Positions 39,445 to 48,059 of a DNA stretch of 64,000 bases are shown here, piece after piece. A model generated the notes under the pieces. The model was not told the origin of the DNA. It did not search any database and saw only the letters and a list, made by a program, of their open reading frames with translations. Each line of letters starts with the position of its first letter. Within the stretch, counting starts at the first letter, position 1. Source of the stretch: G963675935 sp963719005 (GTDB taxonomy: Bacteria > Planctomycetota > Planctomycetia > Pirellulales > Thermoguttaceae); NCBI GenBank assembly GCA_963719005.1, contig CAVRAR010000014.1:1178001-1242000 (forward strand). The letters run 5' to 3'. The translations under genes and the position numbers were made by a program.

Positions 39445-40458
39445 TCAACGGCCGATCGTGAAGCCCAACGCCTCGATCATGCGGCGGTCCTCTTCCGGCG
39501 GTTGCCCCCCGGTGGTGAGGTATCCGCCGACGAAAATCGAATTGGCCGCGTACAGCCCCAGGGGTTGCAGCGGGCCCAGGTGCAGCTCGCGGCCGGCGGC
39601 GATCCGCAACTCGCCACGCGGATTGGCCAGCCGGAACAGCGCCAGAACCTTCAGGCAGTAGCGGGGATTCAGCGGCGGGAGTTCCTGGAACGGGACTTGA
39701 ATCCCCGGTATCGGCAGCAGAAAGTTGACCGGCACCGCCTCGGCCTGCAACTGGCCGAGCCGCAGGGCCAATTCGACCACGTCGGCGTCCTCCTCGCCCA
39801 TGCCGACGATCCCGCCCGAGCAGATTTCCAGCCCCGCCGCCCGCACGTTTTGCAGCGTGGCCAGGCGATCCTGGTAGGAATGGGTCGTGCAGATCCGCGG
39901 ATAGAACCGCTCGCTGGTATTGAGATTGTGGTTGATCCGATCGACGCCCGCCGCCTTCAGTCGCCGGGCTTGCTCGACGTTCAGCAGGCCGACGGAGAAG
40001 CAGATCTTCAGCCCGTAGGCGGCCTTCACCTCCGGCACGACCTGGCTGAGCGTTTCGAGTTCCCGATCGCTGGGCGAGCGGCCGGAGATGACCGCGCAGT
40101 AGGTTGTGGCGTTCTGTTCGGCGGCAATTCGGGCCCCCTCACGGATTTCGTCGGCCGAAACGAGGCGGTAGCGGGGGATGTCGGCCTTCGACACCCGCGA
40201 TTGCGAGCAATAGCCGCAGTCTTCGCCGCAGTGTCCGCTCTTGGCGTTGATCAGGTAGTTCAAATTCACGCAATTGCCGAACCACCGTCGCCGCACACGA
40301 TAGGCTGCCGCCAGCAGGTTGAGCAGTTCGTCGTCGCCACTGCGGAGAATGGCCAGGCCCTCGTCCGCGGCCAGTCGCCGATCGTCGAGCACGCGGCAGG
40401 CCAGTTCGTGCCAGCGGAAGGCGGGATCGCTGGGCGAGGGGGGCGTCGTTTCAGGCAT
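39445..40458 (-). CDS. bioB: biotin synthase
   Basis: 337 aa radical-SAM enzyme that inserts sulfur into dethiobiotin. The start is ATG 40458 (MPETTPPSPSDPAFRWHELA); further upstream the frame runs into a palindromic repeat. The [4Fe-4S]-SAM motif CGEDCGYC places the three cysteines at 77, 81 and 84. Further BioB landmarks are ICFSVGLLNVEQARRLKAAG, YNHNLNT-like INHNLNTSERFYP, GLEICSGGIVGMGE and AANSIFVGGYLTT. No other biotin genes are nearby, so it appears to stand alone. Confidence 0.95.
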   Translation of the reverse strand: MPETTPPSPSDPAFRWHELACRVLDDRRLAADEGLAILRSGDDELLNLLAAAYRVRRRWFGNCVNLNYLINAKSGHCGEDCGYCSQSRVSKADIPRYRLVSADEIREGARIAAEQNATTYCAVISGRSPSDRELETLSQVVPEVKAAYGLKICFSVGLLNVEQARRLKAAGVDRINHNLNTSERFYPRICTTHSYQDRLATLQNVRAAGLEICSGGIVGMGEEDADVVELALRLGQLQAEAVPVNFLLPIPGIQVPFQELPPLNPRYCLKVLALFRLANPRGELRIAAGRELHLGPLQPLGLYAANSIFVGGYLTTGGQPPEEDRRMIEALGFTIGR

Positions 40459-40488
40459 TTGCTTCGTTCGGTCAGGGATAGGGCGTCG

Positions 40489-40546
40489 ATTGTCGCCTTT
40501 CGCTCCGCAAAAGCGGCGTTTCTCTCGCGGGGCGAAAGGCGACAAT
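40489..40546. repeat. palindromic intergenic repeat upstream of bioB
   Basis: Arms ATTGTCGCCTTTCGCTCCGC and GCGGGGCGAAAGGCGACAAT, about 58 bp in all, with a small inner hairpin. It lies between bioB and the HELSH membrane protein gene. Confidence 0.8.
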
Positions 40547-40566
40547 TGTGACAGTGTAACGTATCT

Positions 40567-41064
40567 TCAACCGCGATTGTAGGCACGCCAGGCAAACCAG
40601 ATTCCGATCAGATAGAAGAGGAGAACCGCCAAGAAAATCGCGTGAATTGCAACGGGCGAGAACTGTGCCGCCAGGTCATTCACGTCGCCCGCGTTGCGTC
40701 GGAAAAGCTTCGAGTAATTGGCCGCCGTATCGATTAGCGGCGAAAGCAAACCGACGACGAAGCAGTTGATCCAGAGCCAGCGCCGCGCTCGAACGGCCAA
40801 CGTGCAGAGCGGCAAGAACACGAGAAACACCGCCAAATCGCACAAGTACGGCGCCGCAGCGACCAGTGCATCGGTGTGCCCTCCGGTCCACACGACGTAT
40901 CCCCAAAGGAATCCTTCCCGTTGGAACGAGGGCAAGACCTCGATCTGTGTGATCCGGGCTCCCTGCCAAGCCGCCACGACCGCATGGCTCAGTTCATGTC
41001 GAGCGGTACCGACAAGCTGATAAACCGGCCACGCCAACAGCCACCACAGATCGATCTTCTTCAT
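40567..41064 (-). CDS. small membrane protein with HELSH zinc-peptidase-like motif
   Basis: 165 aa. HELSH occurs early (RHELSHAVVAAWQGARITQI), placed as in M50-type intramembrane proteases, followed by four or so hydrophobic segments. A possible third zinc ligand is the Asp in LLSPLIDTAANYSKLF, near the position of the NPDG-type motif of M50 enzymes, but the canonical form is absent. I infer an M50-like or M50-derived membrane protein. It is transcribed in the same direction as bioB with the palindromic repeat between them, so coupling is uncertain. Confidence 0.72.
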   Translation of the reverse strand: MKKIDLWWLLAWPVYQLVGTARHELSHAVVAAWQGARITQIEVLPSFQREGFLWGYVVWTGGHTDALVAAAPYLCDLAVFLVFLPLCTLAVRARRWLWINCFVVGLLSPLIDTAANYSKLFRRNAGDVNDLAAQFSPVAIHAIFLAVLLFYLIGIWFAWRAYNRG

Positions 41065-41289
41065 AGGAGTATGCCACGTCTCTCGTGCCGCGAAAATCGT
41101 TTTTTGCTTCTCAGGTTGCTAGCGCTGGGCCGACACCCATTGTAGGGCGGACTAAAGTCCGCAACAATCGTTTAACTTGGAGCCAACGGCGACGGCGTTG
41201 CTCTCCGACGCTGAAAGTGTCTCACTCGAAAGCCCAGGCCAGCGGCCTGGGATCCAAGCCCGCCCCCCCAACCGCACAAGGCCCAAGGT

Positions 41290-41368
41290 GGAAAAAAGAG
41301 GACGGGTCCAATTTGTGCGAAGCGCCCTTCGGGCCGTTCCGGCAAATTGGACCTGTCCCGTTTTTCCC
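41290..41368. repeat. REP-like palindrome, family A, copy 2 (centre inverted)
   Basis: Same arms as at 151-229 with a few changes (GAGGACGGGTCCAATTTG). The asymmetrical centre reads in the opposite orientation: TGCGAAGC comes first and CCGTTCCGG last. Confidence 0.82.
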
Positions 41369-41494
41369 TCTCCTTTTCGGGCCCCGAGGCGGATGGTATG
41401 TTAAATGGGGTTTGTCTGCCGCCAGCCGTCGGGGGATAGACCCGGTCGTTTGCTTGTAGACTCCTCGGAACTGTTCTTTGAAGGGACTCCGGCG

Positions 41495-42298
41495 ATGATC
41501 GCACGTGGATTGGGCTTGGTGGTTTTGGCCGTCGCCGCCTGTCTTTCGTGGACGGGATGCCAGCGAGCCGCTCAGCCGCCCGCCGGAAATCAGAAAGGCC
41601 GTCCCTCGGTGCAAGAGCAGGCCAGACCGACGGCCACGCGATTCAAATTGGACGACGACTCGATCCGTGTTCGGCAGCTACTGCTGGGGGCGGTTCAGAA
41701 GGATCTCGGCCTGACGGACGATCAGATCGGGAAGATCAGGGCTTTTGTCAACATCTCCAAAGAGCAATGGCAGGAATTCCTCGCCAGGTCGCGTGAGATT
41801 TTCCCCCCATCCCGGCGCTTCACGCACGAGGAGCTTGAGACGCGGGACCGGGAGTTTCGGGAATTGTCTGAGAATTGGAAGAGCAAGAACAAAGAGTTGG
41901 GGACGAAGATCCTTGCGACGCTGACACCCAGCCAACGCGAGCGACTCGAGCAAATTCATATCCAGATGGCGATTCCGGCCGCCCTGGCCAGGCCCGAGAT
42001 CGTCAAGGCGTTAAATATCTCCGAAGAGCAACGCGGGAAAATCCGCACGCTGAGTGATCGCATGGAGAAGAGACAATTCGCCGAGCAGCCCGATCTCCAC
42101 GGCCTCAACCCCAGGGAACGCCGCCGAAAGCTAATTGAATCCATGAGGGAGTCGCACAAAATCCAAGTGGAGGCGACGAAGCCCATTTTGGACGTTCTCA
42201 CCCCGGAGCAGCGGGCGAAATTCGACAAATTGCAGGGAAGGAAGATCGAAGTGAAGTTGTCCGATGATGAATTGATACCGGAGGATGCCGAGTTTTGA
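41495..42298 (+). CDS. Spy/CpxP-like periplasmic lipoprotein
   Basis: 267 aa from ATG 41495. The N-terminus MIARGLGLVVLAVAACLSWT is followed by GC, a plausible lipobox with Cys22. The mature part is helical and charged and contains repeated Spy-like LTxxQ motifs: LTDDQIGKIR, LTPSQRERLEQI, ISEEQRGKIR and LTPEQRAKFDKL. Such proteins are periplasmic chaperones or envelope-stress sensors in enterobacteria; in planctomycetes the family is expanded and its role unproven. The gene stands alone, with a palindromic repeat upstream. Confidence 0.8.
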   Translation: MIARGLGLVVLAVAACLSWTGCQRAAQPPAGNQKGRPSVQEQARPTATRFKLDDDSIRVRQLLLGAVQKDLGLTDDQIGKIRAFVNISKEQWQEFLARSREIFPPSRRFTHEELETRDREFRELSENWKSKNKELGTKILATLTPSQRERLEQIHIQMAIPAALARPEIVKALNISEEQRGKIRTLSDRMEKRQFAEQPDLHGLNPRERRRKLIESMRESHKIQVEATKPILDVLTPEQRAKFDKLQGRKIEVKLSDDELIPEDAEF

Positions 42299-42457
42299 CC
42301 TGCCTGCCAGGCGATTCCGAGGAACAGTAAACGAAAAGGGAAAGGGGGCGGGCGTCTTTTCCGGCGATGGATAGAGCGGAGACGGGAGCAGAACTATTCT
42401 CCGGGGCCAAAGGCGAGTTGAATCCTGATAAATAGTCCTGCCCGGTTCTTCACCCCT

Positions 42458-43567
42458 ATGCAAAAGACAATCTGCCGCTGGGGAATCTTGGGAACGGCCA
42501 ACATCGCCCGGAAGAACTGGCAGGCAATCCGCAATGCGCCGAATTGCTCGTTGACGGCCGTGGCCAGCCGAGAACCTGACCGCTGCCGGCGGTTCATCGG
42601 CGAATGTCAGCAATATGTCCCCTTCGATCCGCCGCCGCGCGTGATGGGCAGCTATGAAGAGCTGTTGGCCAGCGACGACGTGGACGCCGTCTATATTCCC
42701 CTGCCAACCGGGATCCGCAAGCTGTGGGTCATCCGCGCGGCGGAAGCCGGAAAACACGTGCTCGTGGAAAAGCCGGTCGGCGCGACATCCCAAGACGTTC
42801 ACGAGATTCTTGCCGCCTGCCGGCAGCATGGCGTCCAATTCATGGACGGAGTAATGTTCATGCACAGCCGGCGGATGGAGAGCATCCGCAGAATTCTCGC
42901 CGAGGGGCACGATATCGGCACGCTGAAGCGGATTACCTCGCAATTCACCTTCGGCGCCACAAGCGAGTTCTTCGCAAGCAATATCCGCGCCCACAGTCAG
43001 CTTGAGCCGCTCGGGTGTCTCGGCGATTTGGGCTGGTACAACATCCGCTTCATTCTGTGGGCGATGAACTGGGAACTGCCGGAAAGGGTAACCGGCTGTA
43101 TCCTTGCCGAAGATCGTCGCCCGGACAGCCCAACGACAGTGCCGACCGACTTCTCGGCGGAGCTTCTCTTCGCCGGCGGCGTCTCGGCCGCTTTCTATTG
43201 TTCCTTCCTGGCGGAAATCCAGCAGTGGGTGAATTTGGCGGGAACGAAGGGATTCCTTTACGTGCCCGACTTCGTGCTCCCTTGGCGCGGCGGCGAAGTT
43301 GGCTTTACGGTGTCAAATCCCGTTCACACCATCACGGGTTGTGATTTTAATTTGGATGAACATCCACGGCGTTTCGTGGTCCGCGAAGACAGCAACAGCA
43401 GCGAGAATTCGCAGGAGGCGAACATGTTCCGCCGCTTCGCCGAATTGGCGCTCACCGGCAAACCGGATGATTCCTGGGGCGAAATGGCACTGAAGACGCA
43501 GCAAGTCCTCGACGCCTGCCTTCAGTCGGCGCGCTGCGGCGGAGACGCCGTCGCTCTGCGTCATTAA
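42458..43567 (+). CDS. Gfo/Idh/MocA-family NAD(P)-dependent oxidoreductase
   Basis: 369 aa, cytoplasmic. The N-terminal Rossmann motif is WGILGTANIARKN (Gly9, Gly12), followed by LTAVASREPDRCRRF. The family EKP motif is present in HVLVEKPVG (catalytic-region Lys), and the C-terminal alpha/beta domain contains LEPLGCLGDLGWYNIRFILW. It likely oxidises or reduces a sugar or inositol-type substrate; the exact substrate is not predictable. It has no close gene partners. Confidence 0.92.
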   Translation: MQKTICRWGILGTANIARKNWQAIRNAPNCSLTAVASREPDRCRRFIGECQQYVPFDPPPRVMGSYEELLASDDVDAVYIPLPTGIRKLWVIRAAEAGKHVLVEKPVGATSQDVHEILAACRQHGVQFMDGVMFMHSRRMESIRRILAEGHDIGTLKRITSQFTFGATSEFFASNIRAHSQLEPLGCLGDLGWYNIRFILWAMNWELPERVTGCILAEDRRPDSPTTVPTDFSAELLFAGGVSAAFYCSFLAEIQQWVNLAGTKGFLYVPDFVLPWRGGEVGFTVSNPVHTITGCDFNLDEHPRRFVVREDSNSSENSQEANMFRRFAELALTGKPDDSWGEMALKTQQVLDACLQSARCGGDAVALRH

Positions 43568-43862
43568 ACGGGGGAGAAAAAAGAGGTCGCCTATAATCGC
43601 CTGCGGCAATTCTGGTGCGGCAATTCCGGGGAGAGAATTCTTGTTGTGGCGGGTTGGGCAATTCATCATGTCCGAACCGCTCCGAGACGCAGAGCCAACT
43701 TGCCTGTTTTGCCATAATTGGTTTATGTCCCCCGAATCCGCGAGGATCCCCATTCTCGTCCTCGGCCGTCTGCATTTGCCCGAAACCTCGCTGAAGGTCA
43801 GGGGTTTCTCCTGATAGAGACTGTTTACAGTGATGTTAGTTTGCACAGAGAAGGAGGGAAAC
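43568..43862. other. intergenic region upstream of the EF-hand gene
   Basis: No gene is visible. It ends with the strong ribosome binding site GAAGGAGGG a few bases before ATG 43863. Confidence 0.45.
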
Positions 43863-44198
43863 ATGAGAGTTTTGGCGATATTGTTCAGTCTGGTCGCGGC
43901 GTGTCTGGTGGCAATCAGTGCCGACGGCGCCACCGCCAAGAAGCACCCGTTGGCGGAACGTTTTCAGAAGATGGATACCAATCACGACGGCCTCCTGACC
44001 CTAGCGGAGTTTGTTGCCGGTCACCCAAAGATGGGTGCCACGAAGGCCACCGCCGCCTACAAGGAATTGGTGACATTGGGCGGGACTACCACCAAGAACG
44101 GCGTGACGGGAATGACCTTCCCGCAGTTCAAGAAGGCCCACAAACTCTGGAAACAAAGCCATCAGAATCAGGGGCAGAAGCAGAACGGCACTACGTAG
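43863..44198 (+). CDS. small secreted EF-hand protein
   Basis: 111 aa from ATG 43863, which has GGAGGG immediately upstream. It has a signal peptide (MRVLAILFSLVAACLVAISA) and then one canonical EF-hand loop, DTNHDGLLTLAE (38-49). A second, degenerate helix-loop region follows (GVTGMTFPQFKKAHKLW), and the tail is Gln/Asn/Lys-rich. Probably a periplasmic calcium-binding protein; this architecture is common and functionally unassigned in planctomycetes. A rho-independent terminator follows at 44254-44288. Confidence 0.82.
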   Translation: MRVLAILFSLVAACLVAISADGATAKKHPLAERFQKMDTNHDGLLTLAEFVAGHPKMGATKATAAYKELVTLGGTTTKNGVTGMTFPQFKKAHKLWKQSHQNQGQKQNGTT

Positions 44199-44253
44199 CC
44201 GAAGCTGACTGCTGACCGAAGGTTTGATGAATCACGATCTGCCGAATGTGGGG

Positions 44254-44288
44254 AAGCCGCCGATGGGGGACACGGCGGCTTTCTTCTG
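44254..44288 (+). terminator. rho-independent terminator after the EF-hand gene
   Basis: The hairpin AAGCCGCCG / CGGCGGCTT has a 10-nt loop and is followed by a T-rich TTCTTCT tract. Confidence 0.65.
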
Positions 44289-44383
44289 GGACGGTTTCCC
44301 GAAATTGATCTTCATCATGAGCGACAACGTAATGTTGTGGGTCGGACCAACTTGCTGGGATTGCACGACTACGCGCTCGATTC

Positions 44384-44412
44384 TTGACACCTTTTCCGAC
44401 GGCAGGTAGAAT
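44384..44412 (+). promoter_or_regulatory. sigma-70-type promoter of the G1 peptidase gene
   Basis: A perfect TTGACA (44384-44389), a 17-bp spacer and TAGAAT (44407-44412). It lies about 70 bp upstream of ATG 44481, which is itself preceded by AGGAG. Confidence 0.6.
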
Positions 44413-44480
44413 TGATTTTTGTAGCGGCGAAAACGGAACCAAAGAAGGGCAGGTTCCGAAATGGAACAGGAGCTACATCC

Positions 44481-45608
44481 ATGAAATCACGGCGTGCAAG
44501 CACGAGAACGTTGCGTTGTGAAGCCTTGGAACGACGTCTGGCGTTATCGGTCGTGCCTGGACTATCTGCGGCAGTGGCTTCCCACGCTGTCCACATCCAG
44601 CCCGCAGCAGTAGAGGCGGCGAAGACCAACACCACCATTGCTCCCATCAGCAACGTTAGCTCGAACTGGTCGGGCTATGCGGTAACCGGCAATTCGGTGA
44701 GCTACGTCGCTGGATCGTGGACAGTGCCAACGGTCAGCACGAACACCAACGGCTACTCGGCGGTGTGGGTGGGGATCGACGGTTACACTTCCTCCACCGT
44801 CGAGCAAATCGGGACTGGGGAAGACGTCGTCAACGGCAAAGCCAGCTACTATGCCTGGTATGAGATGTACCCGTCGGCCTCGATAACCATCGCCACGACG
44901 ACTAAGGGCACGGCCTTTACCGTAGAGCCAGACGATTTGATCTCTGGCTCGGTCGCCTACAGTGCGGCAAAAAAGGACTTCGTGTTGACAATCACCGATA
45001 CCACGGAGTCCGAGAGCTTCTCAACCACCTTGACAGCGAAAACAGCGGCATTATCTTCGGCAGAATGGGTCGTTGAAGCCCCGTCTTCCAACTACGGCGT
45101 TCTGCCGCTGGCAAACTTTGGATCGGTGGCGTTTTCGAACGCTTACGCCACTGTCAGCGGCACAACCGGTGCCATCGACAACTGGCAGTCTTATGCCATC
45201 AACATCCAGTCCCGTTCCACGTTGGAGGCGTCAACCGGCTCGCTGTCGGACACTGCAGCACCTTCCGCCGACGGTTTTTCGGGAAGTGTGTCGAGCTTTA
45301 CGGTGACCTATGCTGGAACCAGCATCGTGACCCCGACTCCGACTCCCACCCCGACTCCGACTCCCACCCCAACTCCTCCCACTCCGACTCCTCCCACTCC
45401 GACCCCTCCCCCTACTACTCCAACTCCACCGCAGCGGCATCATCACGGATGGGGTGGCTGGGACTGGGGCCAAACGGAGTTGGCATCGCAAATCACTGTT
45501 GGCCACAGCGGTGGCCTATCGCAGTTGACCTCTCTTGCCGATCAGATCGCCAAAGATCAGTTGTTTGCGACTTCCGAGATGTTCGACCTGGCGCGACTCA
45601 GGGTCTAA
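44481..45608 (+). CDS. secreted G1-family (eqolisin) glutamic peptidase with LEPR-XLL signal and PT-rich linker
   Basis: 375 aa from ATG 44481 (AGGAG 8 bp upstream). A basic N-terminus leads into the LEPR-XLL variant CEALERRLALS (residues 13-23). The G1 domain follows: NWSGYAV, VAGSWTVPTV, YSAVWVGIDGY, then EQIGTG with candidate catalytic Gln109, YYAWYEMYP, and AEWVVEAPS with candidate catalytic Glu195. After the domain (about residue 283) comes a Pro-Thr linker with many PT repeats, then HHHGWGGWDWG and a short helical end. G1 peptidases are mostly fungal acid proteases with some bacterial members; fusion to a planctomycete export signature is notable. The start and family are well supported; activity is not shown. 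Confidence 0.88.
   Translation: MKSRRASTRTLRCEALERRLALSVVPGLSAAVASHAVHIQPAAVEAAKTNTTIAPISNVSSNWSGYAVTGNSVSYVAGSWTVPTVSTNTNGYSAVWVGIDGYTSSTVEQIGTGEDVVNGKASYYAWYEMYPSASITIATTTKGTAFTVEPDDLISGSVAYSAAKKDFVLTITDTTESESFSTTLTAKTAALSSAEWVVEAPSSNYGVLPLANFGSVAFSNAYATVSGTTGAIDNWQSYAINIQSRSTLEASTGSLSDTAAPSADGFSGSVSSFTVTYAGTSIVTPTPTPTPTPTPTPTPPTPTPPTPTPPPTTPTPPQRHHHGWGGWDWGQTELASQITVGHSGGLSQLTSLADQIAKDQLFATSEMFDLARLRV
45329..45430 (+). repeat. Pro-Thr coding simple repeat
   Basis: About 100 bp of CCGACTCC/CCAACTCC-type low-complexity DNA coding for a PT-rich linker in the G1 peptidase. Confidence 0.8.
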
Positions 45609-46221
45609 CAGCGGCAAATTCGGCATTCGTTCTCTCAAACTGTCATCGGGCGGATCAAGAGCGGCCACTGGCGGGCGGAATTGGGTAGCCGGGGTTAAAG
45701 TCTCCTGATCTTCGCTAAAACTCCAGCAATTGGCAAGTAGTTACGGCTTCGGCGGAGACATCTGTGCTTCGCGGCCGGCCGATTTTGACGCCTTTTCGCC
45801 CGACGAGCCGGTGGGCGGAATGGCTGCCTTTGACTTCGCTTCAGCCCTCTCCGCCATCGGGGATGTGTTACACGACTACCAGGATCGGCTTCCCACCACC
45901 GGGCGAATTTCTCGCGGCTTGACATCCCCATGTCCGTCCTGCCGTCCAGCCAACTTACCAGCGATTCGGCCGCTTGCCGGACTTCGGGGCTGCCGTTGGG
46001 ACAAAGAGCGCGTGTTGGAGGTTCTTCGCATGGAGCAACCAATGGCAGCCGTCCAACGAATCGTTTTCACCATTGGAGACTATCGACCACGCCGCACCCC
46101 GCCAAGCTTCCAGCAGCGCCCATGTCGCCTTGGGAACCTCCTTCACAGCCAACAGGTGATTCATCCGCTCGTGTTTGTCCCGAACCGTTGCGTACCGCCG
46201 CCGAATCGTCGATAATAGAAG
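45609..46221. other. intergenic region, possible gene relic on the minus strand
   Basis: I see no intact gene. On the minus strand, two overlapping frames give plausible protein that would join through one frameshift near 46010. One runs from ATG 46236 (MVVYHLLLSTIRRRYATVRD, with WALLEAWRGAAWSIV). The other continues as CPNGSPEVRQAAESLVSWLD to about 45850. It could be a decayed or mis-sequenced gene of no family I recognise, or chance. Confidence 0.25.
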
Positions 46222-47863
46222 ATGGTACACGACCACGCCGCCCGAGGTTCACCAGTCGCCATGTCCTCCGATGCCCCCCCATCCCCGCCGCCCGCCCCCG
46301 ATTCCGACCTTTCCGGCCGGCAATTGGGCGATTTCCGTCTGCTGCGGCGGTTGGGCCACGGGGCGATGGCCGACGTCTATCTGGCCGAGCAGGAACGGCT
46401 GAAACGCCGCGTGGCCGTCAAGATTCTCAAGCCGGAACTGGCCGGCGATCGGGTCTATCTGCAACGGTTCGAGTTGGAGGCCCAGGCGGCCGCCTCGCTG
46501 GTGCACGCCAACATCGTGCAGATTTACGAAGTAGGTTGCGTCAACAACTTGCACTATATCGCCCAGGAGTACGTGCAAGGGCAAAACCTCCGCGATTATA
46601 TCACTCGGCATGGCCCGCCCGATCTGCCCCATGCACTGTCGATCATGCGGCAGGTGGCCTCCGCGTTGGTCAAGGCGGCCGAGCAGGGGGTGGTCCATCG
46701 CGACATCAAGCCGGAAAACATCATGCTCACCGCCGGCGGCGAGGTGAAGGTGGCCGACTTCGGGCTCGCCCGGCTGACGGGCGCCGGCGGCGGCAACGAC
46801 CTGACGCAGATCGGCATCACCCTGGGCACGCCGCTGTACATGAGCCCCGAGCAGGTCGAAGGAAAATCGCTCGATCCCCGTAGCGACATCTACTCGTTCG
46901 GTGTGACCTGTTACCACATGCTCACCGGCTCGCCGCCGTTCGAGGGCGAAACCGCGCTGGGCGTGGCGGTGCAGCATTTGAAGAAATCGGCGCAGCCGAT
47001 GGAATCGCTGCGGCCCGATCTGCCGCCGTCGCTCTGCCGCATCGTTCACCAGATGTTGGCAAAGGATCCGTCGCGGCGTTTTGCCTCGGCCCGGGATTTG
47101 CTGCGCGAGTTGCGTCGCGTGCAGACGGAGCATTTTGGCGACGATTGGCCGCAGGATTTGCCCGCTTGGGACTCGATCGCGGCCGAAATGCCCCCCGATC
47201 CGCGCATCGCGCCTGACGCGGCAGCTCGACGAGCTGATGAAGGCGGCAAGCCGCAGGCGGTCGCGGGGTTGGCGAGCGGCAGGCGTTGTGGTGGGTTTGC
47301 TCGCGGCGCTGGCCGCCGGCGGCGCGGCCGCGTGGTGGCTGGTGACGCCCGCGTCGCTGCTGGCCGAAGCCCGCGCGGCCACTCCCGCCATCCGCAAGGA
47401 AGATAATGTCTGGCGGCAGTGTTATCGAGCCAGCCAGATCAACACGGAGGCCGCCTGGCAGAGTGTGATCGACTACTTCCCCGATAAGGAATACGTCACG
47501 CTCCGAGCGCAACAACAGCTTGCCCTGATCTACCTGCGAAAAGGCGAGTGGGATCGGGCGATGGCAATTTTCGAGAAGCTGGCCAGCCCCAATCTCGACG
47601 CCGCAAACCCCAAGTTCGAAGTCGAGCTGAAGGCGTTCGGGCTGGCGGGCCAGTGCGGCGTGTTGAGCATTCGCGGCGAATACGAGGAGTCGAACAGCAT
47701 TCTCAGCAAGCTCTTCGAATTGACCCCCAACGGTGACAAGCTCACGAGCGAACCGATGCGGAAGCTGCTGCGATTTGCGATCAACCGCAATCGAGCGAAA
47801 TTGGGGGAGAATTCCGGCCGGGAGTGGAACAAGTGGCTCGAGCAGTTCCACGACGAGGGTTGA
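46222..47863 (+). CDS. membrane-anchored Ser/Thr protein kinase (PknB-like) with C-terminal TPR-like domain, one apparent frameshift
   Basis: About 546 aa when read through one extra base near 47213. Kinase motifs are complete: Gly loop LGHGAMADVYLAE, Lys67 in VAVKILK, HRDIKPEN (159-166), DFGLARL (179-185) and MSPEQ. After the kinase, DPRIA switches frame to LTRQLDELMKAASRRR, followed by one transmembrane segment (GVVVGLLAALAAGGAAAWWL). An external helical repeat region follows (ALIYLRKGEWDRAMAIFEKL) that resembles TPR. The layout is typical of planctomycete Hanks-type kinases, with a cytoplasmic kinase and a periplasmic sensor-like part. ATG 46261 is an alternative start. Confidence 0.9.
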
Positions 47864-47928
47864 CAGGCTGGACCAATGTCGGTAAAAATCGGTGTTCTAT
47901 CGGCTAGGAACCGATAGCCAAGTAGGAA

Positions 47929-48001
47929 GCCCCCTTCGTCTAGTGGCCCAGGACATCGGATTCTCAGTCCGAGAACAGGGGTTCGACTCCCCTAGGGGGT
48001 A
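47929..48001 (+). tRNA. tRNA-Glu (CTC)
   Basis: A complete cloverleaf: acceptor GCCCCCT (47929-47935) pairs with AGGGGGT (47994-48000), the D-arm is TCGTCTAGTGGCCCAGGA, the anticodon loop is TTCTCAG (anticodon CTC) and the T-arm is GGGGTTCGACTCCC. The 3' CCA is not encoded. Confidence 0.95.
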
Positions 48002-48006
48002 CTGCG

Positions 48007-48037
48007 AGCCTGCCTTTCGCAGGCTTATCTTTTTTTG
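48007..48037 (+). terminator. rho-independent terminator after tRNA-Glu
   Basis: The stem AGCCTGC / GCAGGCT has a TTTC loop and is followed by TATCTTTTTTT. It is the expected terminator for the tRNA transcript and ends about 20 bp before the IS630 insertion. Confidence 0.85.
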
Positions 48038-48059
48038 CCCGACAGGAAACGGATGCCTA

